A stretch of 64,000 nt of DNA from Xestospongia muta (Eukaryota; Porifera; Demospongiae; Haplosclerida; Petrosiidae). Positions within the stretch are counted from its first letter, which is position 1. The number at the start of each line of letters is the position of its first letter. Below the pieces are notes generated by a model, which was not told where the DNA came from, did not search any database, and was given only the letters and a program-made list of their open reading frames with translations. Location: positions 191,818 to 255,817 of the forward strand of contig OY848923.1 of NCBI GenBank assembly GCA_963693285.1, read 5' to 3'. A program made the position numbers and the translations under genes. Positions 34,379 through 45,894 of this stretch are shown in pieces.

Positions 34379-35050
34379 CTTTGACAGAGTTACTACTGAT
34401 ATAATGAACTATTAATAGTGACAATGTTTTTATTTTTATTATATCAACACTAATAAAGTAAAATAATCAATGATGTTTTGTTACTGCATAAAACAAACCT
34501 TTTAATGATCATTATGTTAGCTTTTTTAGTGACATATATACCTCCCTCATGTATACTTTATATTACAATATATAATGATCCTTCCAACTATTCCAAACTA
34601 GCTATATCATATCTAATATATCAGTATATTATAGACTGTTTATATACACTTGTTGTGGAAGATTAGTGACTTAATAAGTTGGTTCATCTTGACCAGTTAT
34701 AATAGTTCTCCAGTTTTACTATAAAATATAATTTCATGTAGACATTAATTCACTGTAATATAAACCATTAACAATTATGATAGTCCAGTAATATACTATA
34801 ATACAATATAACTTATATTGTTTATAATATCCAAGTAACATGGAGTTAGGTGGACAAGTGTCTGTCTTAATGTATTCTGGACTGATTGTTATAAGAACAG
34901 ACTCTTTGTTGCTATAGAAACAGAGTCTACATTATTATTACTGAGTGTTATTTTACTTTGTAATATTCTATCTCTTGACTACTTCATGTACAGCTATCCT
35001 AAATATCATAATGTGTTTAATTATTGTTATAATTATTGTTATAATTATAG

Positions 35051-35160
35051 GGTGGTGGCTTGGGTTTTATAGCAATTCAAACTAATCACTTTATTATCTA
35101 TGGCAGTTTCTCTTCTTCAATGTATCACAGTGTGTATGTTGAAGCTATGGAAAACCTAAG
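35051..35160 (+). pseudogene. Plus-strand exon relic GGGLGFIAIQTNHFIIYG, copy 1
   Basis: It follows an intact TTATAG acceptor and stays open for about 36 codons. A preceding relic (about 34886-35012) reads CYKNRLFVAIETESTLLLL. The same pair recurs in four other spacers. I do not recognise the parent gene. Confidence 0.5.
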
Positions 35161-35228
35161 TATTAACATATATAAAGAAAGTTACTTAATCTGTCTAGCC
35201 AATTTATTTTTATGTGACTTATATGATA

Positions 35229-35372
35229 TGACTTTATTTATTGCTTCTATATCTGCCACTATTGATTGTTATCTAGTAGAGTTACAAACACTAAATAAGA
35301 CCACACCTTATATTTGAAAACAAAATATACAGAGGGTCTAGTAAATATACACTAGAACCCTTAACAGTAATA
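35229..35372 (+). pseudogene. NUP155 last-exon echo 3
   Basis: Closest to echoes 2 and 4; it retains the bases behind ISATIDCYLVELQTLNKT in frame before diverging. Confidence 0.85.
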
Positions 35373-35530
35373 GCAAATGAAAAGCTAACTAAATTATATT
35401 ATTCTACTATGAGCAGTACAATTATTATCTACATATACACAATGTTAATATTGAGTATATGACATGAACTGTTTATATAATAATTGTTAAGTACTAGTGT
35501 ATGATACTTCATTATTGACGGTTCTTTAGT

Positions 35531-38500
35531 TTAGTGATCATGAGGTGGTTCTTGATCAGTTATCTCATGCAATGGTTCACTATAAACATGATATTAAAAT
35601 TTAAAATATGTCTCCTTGACCAGTAATAGTAACTCACTTATCACTAGTTACTCTATAAGGTGAACTGGTTGTCATAGCGATATCTTCATGTGATGTTTTC
35701 ACACTACATAAAACAAATCATTTAATAATCAATAAAGTTACTTTATCTAATAACATACATACCTCAATAACTGTATCTTATTATATTCTCTTATTGCACA
35801 CAGTATTATAATAATAATACTAATAATAACAAATTGAATTAGTAATATTAATGAACCAATAATTATTGTAATAGTAGAAGACAGGAACTCAGTACTAGTG
35901 GTTGTCATAGTGATAATAGGAATATAACCTATAGAAGAATGACATCATTATTACATAACTCAATGACAATATAACATACCCAATAATATAGTACTAGTAC
36001 ATATAATATAATGACTATATCTATATGTATTATATAATATGATCTTTAGTTATAGCTCTATATAAATATATGATCAATATAATAATAAATTATGTTCCAT
36101 GTAACAATACATGTACTATTGTTATATGTACAATGATATCAATGGAATATATACTGATATATAGTTTTATAATATCACTATATCATTTTATTATATAGTT
36201 TACTTGTGTTTATTATTGATAATGAAGTAGTAATAGTTAGTGTTGTTAATGAAAATATACAAGTTAATTTTATTTAATATAACATACCTATTGATGTTGG
36301 AATAATAAATGTTGATGTTGTTAGTATTGTTGATGATAAGGTAATAATTGATGATGTTATAACTGTTGATGTTGGAATAATAAATGTTGATGTTGTTAGT
36401 ATTGTTGATGATAAGGTAATAGTTGATGATAATATAACTGTTGATGTTGGAATAATAGATGTTGATGTTGTTAGTATTGTTGATAATAATGTATTAGTTG
36501 ATGATGTTATAACTGTTGATGTTGGAGTTAAAGTGATTCCTAAAGTGATAATTGAGTGAGTGATAGTTAATTGACTATTTATTACTAATGTTAGGTAACA
36601 CAGAATAGGAATGGAGACTGTTTAATGATATGTGACTATTGAAGCTACCATCTACTGTGTTGTATAATGGACTAATAAAAAACTTTCTTCCTAAAAAACT
36701 AATAAATGCCATACTCTCTAATAATGTCTTACCAGGTGAGATAAATTGGGTTCTCTTTCCCTCGTAAATAACTCCATTTATTTCATATGTTACAGAAAGT
36801 GAGAACAAATAGTTTAAGTTATCTTGTAGTCCTCCTATTACACCTTCATTGCTACTAGCAGGAAAGGTCTTCTTACCCATATCAGACTGTCTCTTATGTT
36901 TACTAGTACTAATATAATAGACAGTATAGTGCTTGACTTCTGGAGCAGTAATAGGTTGCCACATAGCAAGTACTACAGTGTTATTGATTTTTGTTATATT
37001 AAAACCAGAAACTATAGCTATAGAGGAAAGGATATAAGTTATTGAAAAGACAGACAAGAGACTTACGTATGTTACTGGTAGAGATTTGGGTATCACTCCA
37101 TTCTCCTGGTCCTACACTGGTATATGCTCTCACTCCAATGGTATAGTTAGTGTTAGGTAGTAGTCCTCCTATACTGTATTGTGTGTTGGTTGTATTAATC
37201 ATATTGTATGGACCATTACTGTTAGACTCTCTATAATGTATCTCATACATGATAATGACACCATTGGGTACTGTGGGTATATTCCATGTAATGTTGATCA
37301 CTTGTATCTCTGTACCACTTTCTATTAGACCAGATACCACACCAGGTTCTACAGTATATCAATAATACATTATATATCAAGTAGTAACTGACTTACTAGC
37401 TTCTCCTGTCTGTTGTATTACCTCACTACTTGCTGGTCCAGTCCCAGCATCATTGTATGCTATTACTGTCACAGTGTAGTTAGTGTAAGGTGTGAGTGTT
37501 GTGAGGTTGTACTGTCTGTTGTATCCTCCAGTGATGTTAACAGTGTCACTGAATGTTGTGTTAGTGTAGTAGAGCAAGTAACCAGTGATGGGTCCATTCT
37601 GTCCAGAGCAAGGTACCTCATCCCATGATATAGTCATGAACCTTGCCTTAACTGATGATATAGTGATATTACTGACAGATGAAGTGGGTGCTGTAGATAA
37701 TGTGAGAACAACATAATAATTGTGAATATGATAATATAACATAGTTTACCAGATGAGAGTGTAGTGGTATTTTCAGCACCCAGGACTATTGTGTCAGTAC
37801 CATATGATCCATTAAGACCAACAATACAGTAAGTACCAGGATCAATACCAGTAAATGTATATGGTGATGAGATTGATGAATTAGTGAGTACAATAGAAAA
37901 AGATGGTTCGCATTGTCTACGACATTGACGATAACCCTGATATGTTTGTGGAGCAAATGAAGGTGGTTTCCATGTCATAGTAATAGTGGTATTAGTGGTA
38001 GTAAGTTTCAGAGTAGCTAAGGGTTTAGCTATAGAATAGAGAGGTCACAATAACAAACAATAGATTATTTACTTACAGAATGTCACAGTGACATTGTTAC
38101 TATGATTACTAGGTAGTACTGTACTACCCTCACTGCCATATGATACTACAAAGAAGTTATATATACTGTATAAACTCAGTCCTAATGTTATATTCAACAT
38201 TGATTTAGTTGTAGTTCCTGCACTCATAACAGAACTACTACCATTACTGAGTTGATAGAACACCTCATAACCAGCTACTCCTGACACAGATGACCAGGAG
38301 AATTGTACATGAGTCAGACCTGTGTTCAATCTTGTAGCAGTCAGACCAGTAGGAGTACCAGCAACTATAACAGAGAGAGAATATGTATACCATCCTACTC
38401 AGTGATTTACTAACCTGTTATAGGCTGTGATGTACTACTACCACTTGTAGCAGTGACACTACCAATAGTACCATTAGCTACTCTAGCATTGGAGACAGTA

Positions 38501-39322
38501 CACTGGTAAGTACCAGCCTGTCTCATCTTCACTGTCACTGTCACCTGTGTAACAGATCCTGGTCCATTCACTACCACACGAGACAGGTCACCACTAGCAA
38601 TGGTGAAAGGGTTACTTCCATCTGTACAATTGACATCAGTGGGAGGTCCATCAGAGACATTGAAGGTGAGAGTGAAAACTGGAGGGTTAGCATCTCTTGT
38701 GGAGATGAGAGAGAACTTCATGGAGGAGTCTGCATTAGGACCATCTATATAAGAGTGAGATATATCATCACTTTATTACTACATGAACTAAGTCACTGAC
38801 CATTGATATTGTAAGTCATAGTTCTGTATGCTCCTACTACTAGTGTTTGGTTCACTCCATTCTCATCAGGAATAATACAGATGTACAGACCTTCATAACC
38901 TCTTATTCCAGCTCTTCTAGCTAGTGCAATCTGACCTGTGAACCTCTTAGAAAATATTGGACTTGGTGCTGAGCTATTATCAAATTTTCCAGTAAACAAA
39001 GGTACTTGAGTACCATTAGGATAATACCATAGTCCAATATTAGAACTATTATTAGCACTCTGACACCACAAGCCATCATTAGTACCATCATTATTCTCAT
39101 CAATATCATAAAACTGTCCAGCATATATCATTGAGAAGTCTGGTATTATCCTATTCTCATAGGGTAGATACAGTTGTACACCTGTTATTATGAAGTATAT
39201 ATTAATGATCACTCTAACAACAACTACTTACCATTACTAGGTCTGTTGGTAGGTTCTTGTCCATCTCCTAGTTGTACTAGTAGTAACATATAACATAATA
39301 TCTTCACTAACTCCATCATCAT
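35531..39322 (-). CDS. R2: Ig/FN3 receptor, full-length with expanded stalk and truncated tail
   Basis: Same 12-exon plan as R1. Signal exon 39232-39322 (three ATGs); N-terminal module about 38801-39181 with DENNDGTND; Ig-like about 38411-38744; five FN3-type domains between about 38368 and 36733. The stalk exon 36288-36539 is 252 nt against 102 in R1, exactly two extra 75-bp (25-aa) units rich in Ser, Thr and Ile. Membrane exon about 35765-35932, then cytoplasmic exons. The final exon stops early (EITDQEPPHDH, stop 35531-35533) because the bases encoding VYAEL are deleted, so this copy lacks the tail tyrosine motif. Otherwise I see no frame break. Confidence 0.82.
36288..36539 (-). repeat. 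3 x 75-bp coding repeat in R2 stalk
   Basis: Three tandem units centred on ACAATACTAACAACATCAAC, each coding about 25 aa (STILTTSTxIIPTSTVI type). R1 and R3 have one unit. Confidence 0.9.
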
Positions 39323-39979
39323 CTTTGACAGATTTACTACTGATGTAATGAACTATTAATAGTGACAATGTTTTTATTATTATTATATCAACACTAATAA
39401 AGTAAAATAATCAATGATGTTTTGTTACTACATAAAACAAACCTTTTAATGATCATTAAGTTAGTTTTTCCAGTGACATACATACCTCCCTCATATATAC
39501 TTTATATAACAATATATAACGATCCTTCCAACTATTCCAAACTAGCTATATCATATCTAATATATCAGTATATTATAGACTGTTTATATACACTTGTTGT
39601 GGAAGATTAGTGACTTCATAAGTTGGTTCATCTTGACCAGTTATAATGGTTCTTCAGTTTTACTATAAAATATAATTCCATGTAGACATTAATTCATTGT
39701 TAATATAAACCATTAACATCATGATAGTCCAGTCTATAATACAATATAACTTACATTGTTTATAATATCCAAGTAACATGAAGTTAGGTGGATAAATCTC
39801 TGTCTTAATATATAATTTTTGACTGATTGTCATAAGAATGGACTCTTTGTTGCTATAGAAACAGAGTCTACATTATAATTACTGAGTGTTATATTACTTT
39901 GTAATATTCTATCTCTTGATTACTTCATGTACAGCTATCCTAAATATCATAATTTGTTTAATTATTGTTATAATTATAG

Positions 39980-40090
39980 GGTGGTGGCTTGGGTTTTATA
40001 GTAATTCAAACTAATCACTTTATTATCTATGACAGTTTCTCTTCTTCAATGTATCACAGTGTGTGTGTTGAAGCTATGGAAAACCTACTT
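39980..40090 (+). pseudogene. Plus-strand exon relic GGGLGFI, copy 2
   Basis: Same acceptor and sequence as copy 1 with a few substitutions; VIQTNHFIIYDSFSSSMYHS is readable. Confidence 0.5.
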
Positions 40091-40127
40091 AATCTGTCCA
40101 GTGAATTTATTTATGTGACTTATATAA

Positions 40128-40277
40128 TGTGACTTTATTTATTGCTACTATATCTGCCACTATTGATTGTTATCTAATTGAATTACAAACACTAGATAAG
40201 ACCACACCTTATATTTAAAAACATAATATACAGAGGGTCTAGTAAATATTCACTAGAACCCTTAACAGTAATAGCAA
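40128..40277 (+). pseudogene. NUP155 last-exon echo 4
   Basis: GACTTTATTTATTGCTACTA to CACTAGAACCCTTAACAGTA, nearly identical to echo 3, 3' of R3. Confidence 0.85.
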
Positions 40278-40431
40278 ATGAAAAGCTGACTAAATTATAT
40301 TATTCTATTGCGAGCAGTACAATTATTATCTACATATACACAATGTTAATATTGAGTATATGACATGAACTGTTTATATAATAATTGTTAAGTACTAGTG
40401 TATGATACTTCATTATTGACGGTTCTTTAGT

Positions 40432-43400
40432 TTAGTGATCATGAGGTGGTTCTTGATCAGTTATCTCATGCAATGGTTCACTATAAACATGATATTAAAA
40501 TTTAAAATATGTCTCCTTGACCAGTAATAGTAACTCACTTATCACTTGTTACTCTATAAGTTGAACTGGTTGTCATAGCGATATCTTCATGTGATGTTTT
40601 CATACTACACAAAAATTATTTAATAATCAATAAAGTTAGTTTATGTAATAACATACCTACCTCAATAACTGCATCTTATTATATTCTCTTATTACACACA
40701 GTATTATAATAATAATACTAATAGCAACAAACTGAATTAGTAATATTAATGAACCAATAATTAGTACATTAGTAGAAGACAGGAGCTCAGTACTAGTGGT
40801 TGTCATAGTGATAAGAGGACTAAACCCTATAGAAGAATGACATCATTATTACATAATACAATGACAATATAACATACCCAATAATATAGTACTAGTACAT
40901 ATAATATAATGATTATATCTATATGTATTATATAATATGATCTTTAGTTATAGCTCTATATAAATATATGATGAATATAATAATAAATTATGTTCCATGT
41001 AACAATACATGTACTATTGTTATATGTACAATGATATCAATGGAATATGTACTGATATATAGTTTAATAATATCACTATATCATTTTATTATATAGTTTA
41101 CTTGTGTTTATTATTGATATTGAAGTAGTAATAGTTAGTGTTGTTAATGAAAATATACAAGTTGATTTTATTGATGATAACATACCTATTGATGTTGGAA
41201 TGATAGATGTTGATGTTGTTAGTATTGTTGATGATAATGTAATAGTTGATGATGATATAACTGTTGATGTTAGAGTTAAAGTGACTCCTATAATATATAT
41301 ATTTATATAACACAGATAGGTAATGTCATTATATCTTACCAAGTGGGATAGGTTGGGTTCTCTCTCCCTCATAATCAACTCCATTTATTTCATATGTTAT
41401 AGAAAGTGAGAACAAATAGTTTAAGTTATCTTGTAGTCCTCCTATTACACCTTCATTGCTACCAGCAGGAAAGGTCTTCTTACCCATATCAGATTGTCTC
41501 TTATGTTTACTAGTACTAATATAATAGACAGTATAGTGCTTGACTTCTGGAGCAGTAATAGGTTGCCACATAGCAAGTACTGCAGTGTCATTGATTTTTG
41601 TTATATTAAAACCAGAAACTATAGCTATAGAGGAAAGGATATAAGTTATTGAAAAGACAGACAAAAGACCTACGTATGTTACTGGTAGAGATTTGAGTAT
41701 CACTCCATTCTCCTGGTCCTACACTGGTATATGCTCTCACTCCAATGATATAGTTAGTGTTAGGTAGTAGTCCTCCTATACTGTATTGTGTGTTGGTTGT
41801 ATTGATCATATTGTACGAACCATTACTGTTAAACTCTCCATAACGTATCTCATACATGATAATGACACCATTGGGTACTGTGGGTATATTCCATGTAATA
41901 TTGATCACTTGTACCTCTGTACCACTTTCTATTAGATGAGATACCACACTAGGTTCTACATTATATCAATAATACATCATATATCAGTAGTAACTGACTT
42001 ACTAGCTTCTCCTGTCTGTTGTATTACCTCACTATTTGCTGGTCCAGTCCCACCATCGTTGTATGCTATTACTGTCACAGTGTAGTTAGTGTAAGGTGTG
42101 AGTGTTGTGAGCCTGTACTGTCTGTTGTCTCCTCCAGTGATGTTAACAGTGTCACTGAATGTTGTGTTAGTGTAGTAGAGCAAGTAACCAGTGATGAGTC
42201 CATTCTGTCCAGAGCAAGGTACCTCATTCCATGATACAGTCATGGACCTTGCCTCAACTGATGATATTATGATACTACTGACAGATAAAGTGGGTGCTGT
42301 AGATAATGTGAGAACAACATAATAATTGTGAATATGATAATATAACATAGTTTACCAGATGAGAGTGTAGTGGTATTTTCAACACCCAGGACTATGATGT
42401 CAGTACCATATGATCCATTAAGACCAACAATACAGTAAGTACCAGGACTAATACCAGTAAATATATATGGTGATGAGATTAATGAATTAATGTGTATAGT
42501 AGGACCTAAAGTCTGTTCACATTGTAAACGACATTGACGTAAACCCTGATAGGTTTGAGGAGCAAATGAAGGTAGTATCCATGTCATAGTAATAGTGGTA
42601 TTAGTAGTATTAAATGTCAGAGTAGCTAAGGGTTTAGCTATAGAATAGAGAGGTCACAATAACAAACAATATATTATCTACTTACATAATGTCACAGTGA
42701 TATTGTTACTATGATCACTAGGTAGTACTGTACTACCCTCACTGCCATATGATACTACAAAGAAGTTATATATACTGTATAAACTCAGTCCTGATGTTAT
42801 ATTCAACATTGATTTAGTTGTAGTTCCTGCACTCATAACAGAACTACTACCATTACTGAGTTGATAGAACACCTTATAACCAAATACTCCTGACACAGAT
42901 GACCAGGAGAGTTGTACATGAGTCAGACCTGTGTTCAGCCTTGTAGCATTCAGACCAGTAGGAGTACCAGCAACTATAACAGAGAGAGAATATGTATACC
43001 ATCCTACTCAGTGATTTACTAACCTGTTATAGGCTGTGATGTACTATTACTACTTGTAGCAGTGACACTACCAATAGTACCAGCATCTACTCTGGCATTG
43101 GAGACAGTACACTGGTAAGTACCAGTCTGTCTCATCCTCACCGTCACTGTCACCTGTGTAACAGATCCTGTTCCATTCACTACCAAACGAGACAGGTCAC
43201 CACTAGCAATGGTGAATGGGTTACTTCCATCTGTACAATTGACATCAGTGGGAGGTCCATTAGAGACATTGAAAGTGAGAGTGAAGACTGGAGGGTTAGC
43301 ATCTCTTGTGGAGATGAGAGAGAACTTCATGGAGGAGTCTGCATTAGGACCATCTATATAAGAGTGAGATATATCATCACTTTATAATTACATGAACTAA

Positions 43401-43931
43401 GTCACTGACCATTGTTATTGTAAGTAGCACCTCTGTATGCTCCTACCACTAGTGTTTGGTTCACTCCATTCTCATCAGGAATAATACAGGTGTACAGACC
43501 TTCATAACCTGATAGTCCAGCTTTTCTAGCTAGTGCAATCTGACCTGTGAACCTCTTTGAGAATAGTGGACTTGGTGCTGAACTATCATCAAAGCTTCCA
43601 GTAAACAAAGGTACTTGAGTACCATTAGGATAATACCACAGTCCAATATCAGAGCCATTATTAGCACTCTGACACCACAAGGCATCATTAGTACCATCAA
43701 TATTCCCATCAACATTAAAAAACTGTCCAGCATATATCATTGAGAAGTCTGGTATTATCCTATTGTCATTGGCAAGATACAGTTGTACTCCTGTTATTAT
43801 GAAGTATATATTAATGATCACTCTAACAACAACTACTTACCATTACTAGGTCTGTTGATAGGTTCTTGTCCATCTCCTAGTTGTACTAGTAGTAACATAT
43901 AACATAATATCTTCACTAACTCCATCATCAT
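40432..43931 (-). CDS. R3: Ig/FN3 receptor, full-length with truncated tail
   Basis: Full plan again: signal exon about 43841-43931; N-terminal module with DGNIDGTND (about 43410-43790); Ig-like about 43020-43353; FN3-type domains about 42682-42975, about 42355-42640, about 42003-42297, about 41667-41954 and about 41342-41630. Single-unit stalk about 41190-41289, membrane exon about 40662-40829, cytoplasmic exons, and stop at 40432-40434. The tail is truncated after EPPHDH like R2, so no YxxL remains. FN3-2 differs most from R1 and R2 (ILPSFAPQTYQGLRQCRLQC). No frame break seen. Confidence 0.82.
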
Positions 43932-44584
43932 CTTTGACAGAGTTACTACTGATATAATGAACTATTAATAGTGACAATGTTTTTATTATTTTTATATCAA
44001 TACTAATAAAGTAAAGTAATCAATGATGTTTTGTTGCTGCATAAAACAAACCTTTTAATGATCATTAAGTTAGTTTTTCTAGTGACATATATACCTCCCT
44101 CATATATACTTTATATGACAATATATAATGATCCTTTCAACTATTTCAAACTAGCTATATCATATCTAATATATCAGTATATCATAGACTGTGTATATAC
44201 TCTTGTTGAGGTGAATCAGTGACTTCATAAGTTGGTTCTTCTTGACCAGTTATAATAGTTCTTCAGTTTTACTATAAAATATAATTCCATGTAGACATAA
44301 TTCATTGTTAATACAAACCATTAACATCACAATAGTCCAGTCTATAATACAATATAACTTATATTGTTTATAATATCCAAGTAACATGGAGTTAGGTAGA
44401 TAAGTGTCTGTCTTAATATATTCTGGAGTGATTGTTATAAAAATGGACTCTTTGTTGCTATAGAAACAGAGTCTACATTATTATTACTGAGTGTTATTTT
44501 ACTTTGTAATATTATATCTCTTGACTACTTCATGTACAGCTATCCTAAATATCATAATTTGTTTAATTATTGTTATAATTATAG

Positions 44585-44692
44585 GGTGGTGGCTCAGGTT
44601 TTATAGTAATTCAAACTAATCACTTTATTATCTATGGCAGTTTCTCTTCTTCAATTTATCACAGTGTGTGTATTGAAGGTATGGAAAACCTA
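44585..44692 (+). pseudogene. Plus-strand exon relic GGGSGFI, copy 3
   Basis: Open frame VIQTNHFIIYGSFSSSIYHS after an intact acceptor. A downstream relic near 44738-44820 reads ENIIGNREWDLINHKLIQFT. Confidence 0.5.
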
Positions 44693-44899
44693 GATATTAG
44701 CATTATTGTATATATATATAATAACTGAGTGTTTATGTTAGGAGAATATTATAGGAAATAGGGAATGGGATCTCATTAATCACAAGCTCATTCAGTTTAC
44801 AAAGAGACAACATAAATATCAAATAATATCACTTTGTTTGTTTGTTTCTTGATTGTTTCTTTTTGTGGTGTTTATAAAATTAAATAATGATAAAATTAT

Positions 44900-45043
44900 T
44901 TATAAATAATAGTATTGTTGTAGTGTCTTAAATAGGACTAGTTTTGTTTTTGGTCCTTTATTTAGTTTTAGTTTGATGATAGTAATTGTTTCATAACTAT
45001 TATTAATGAGTTCATAAAACATACAATCATGCTCCAAAAGAGC
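44900..45043 (-). pseudogene. FGF-like last exon, copy 1 (relic or orphan exon)
   Basis: A 144-bp exon after an intact CTTCAG acceptor encodes 47 aa with ALLEHDCMFYELINNSYETI, then LKLNKGPKTKLVLFK, then a stop. The pattern C-x-F-x-E-x(5)-Y followed by LNK-GP-T resembles the last exon of FGF genes, which also begins just before this cysteine. No matching upstream FGF exon is found. Confidence 0.35.
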
Positions 45044-45430
45044 CTGAAGACAAAATATTATTAGTATAATTTTTATCATTCTTATCAAATAATATTTTTT
45101 AAACAGTTTTTAACCAGTTTGACTGGTTTTAAAAAATGTAATTGAATGTTGAATTGTCTGGGTCCTTGCAAGTTTAGGAGCAATTACTTTTTACAAAGTG
45201 TCAGGTAGTCTGCAAAAAATATTATACTTTAATATGAAATTAACAGACACCCAGTCTTGGCTCCATGACCAGACTAGAAGTGTGGAAGTATACTACAGCT
45301 GTTGAGCTTAAGAGATAGGTCATATCCTGCAAAGCAGCATTTAAAATGTCCTGGTGACACTGATATAAGTGGTTGTAATGACTTTATGTTTGGTATAATA
45401 TACAGTTGTTGTCATTGTCTATTACTATAG

Positions 45431-45577
45431 CTACATATCACTGATACAATTGATATAACTGACAAGACCAACCATTATAAGGTTGAAACAATTCCTTTGA
45501 ACAATAGTAAAGACAGACAGATGTTCTCCAGGGTCTATTATAATGGAATAGATTGGAAAGTAATATCAATACTCTAG
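45431..45577 (+). pseudogene. Plus-strand terminal exon relic DITDKTNHYKVET, copy 1
   Basis: An intact CTATAG acceptor is followed by 48 open codons and TAG. Readable segments are ITDKTNHYKVETIPLNNSKD and FSRVYYNGIDWKVIS. F-S-x(2)-Y-Y-x-G-x-D-W is faintly like a MATH domain. Parent not recognised. Confidence 0.45.
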
Positions 45578-45667
45578 TGTTTTCTTATTGACGTTTACTT
45601 CATATTATATTTTCTTCGTATTATACAATTTTATGTACCTAAAAGCCTCCATTTTACAAGCATATAT

Positions 45668-45799
45668 AACTCAATTAATTGTTATCAAGTAAAGTTACAA
45701 ACACTAGATAAGACTATACTTGATCTTAAAGATATTTGAAAACAAAAATATATATAGAGGGTCTAGTAAATATTCACTAGAACCCTTAACAGTAACGAA
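45668..45799 (+). pseudogene. NUP155 last-exon echo 5
   Basis: AATTGTTATCAAGTAAAGTT through GAGGGTCTAGTAAATATTCA; the first third of the exon is lost. Confidence 0.8.
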
Positions 45800-45894
45800 T
45801 ACAGAATTAATATTGAATATACGTCACAAACTATTTATATAACACATGGACTTGTTAAATTTTGGTGTACAGTATTTCCTCATTGGTTCAGTGT

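Larger units (their letters stand above)
34379..35530. other. R1-R2 spacer with decayed exons
   Basis: The 5' flank of R1, then (34440-34740) a decayed copy of receptor membrane and cytoplasmic exon surroundings with a tail-like frame ending TNPPQQ-YI-SL. After that come plus-strand exon relics (34886-35160) and NUP155 echo 3. Confidence 0.55.
39323..40431. other. R2-R3 spacer with decayed exons
   Basis: Same layout as the R1-R2 spacer: relic tail-like frame near 39600-39670, plus-strand relics about 39820-40090, and NUP155 echo 4. Confidence 0.55.
43932..45894. other. R3-R4 spacer with decayed exons
   Basis: 5' flank of R3, plus-strand relics (about 44450-44695), an FGF-like minus-strand exon (44900-45043), a plus-strand terminal exon relic (45431-45577) and NUP155 echo 5. 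Confidence 0.55.

Noticed and set aside
37413..37628. 71-aa plus-strand protein MYYLTTCWSSP, also at 42019, 46778, 51899 and 63111
   Set aside because: Antisense shadow of the conserved FN3-3 exon in each receptor copy.
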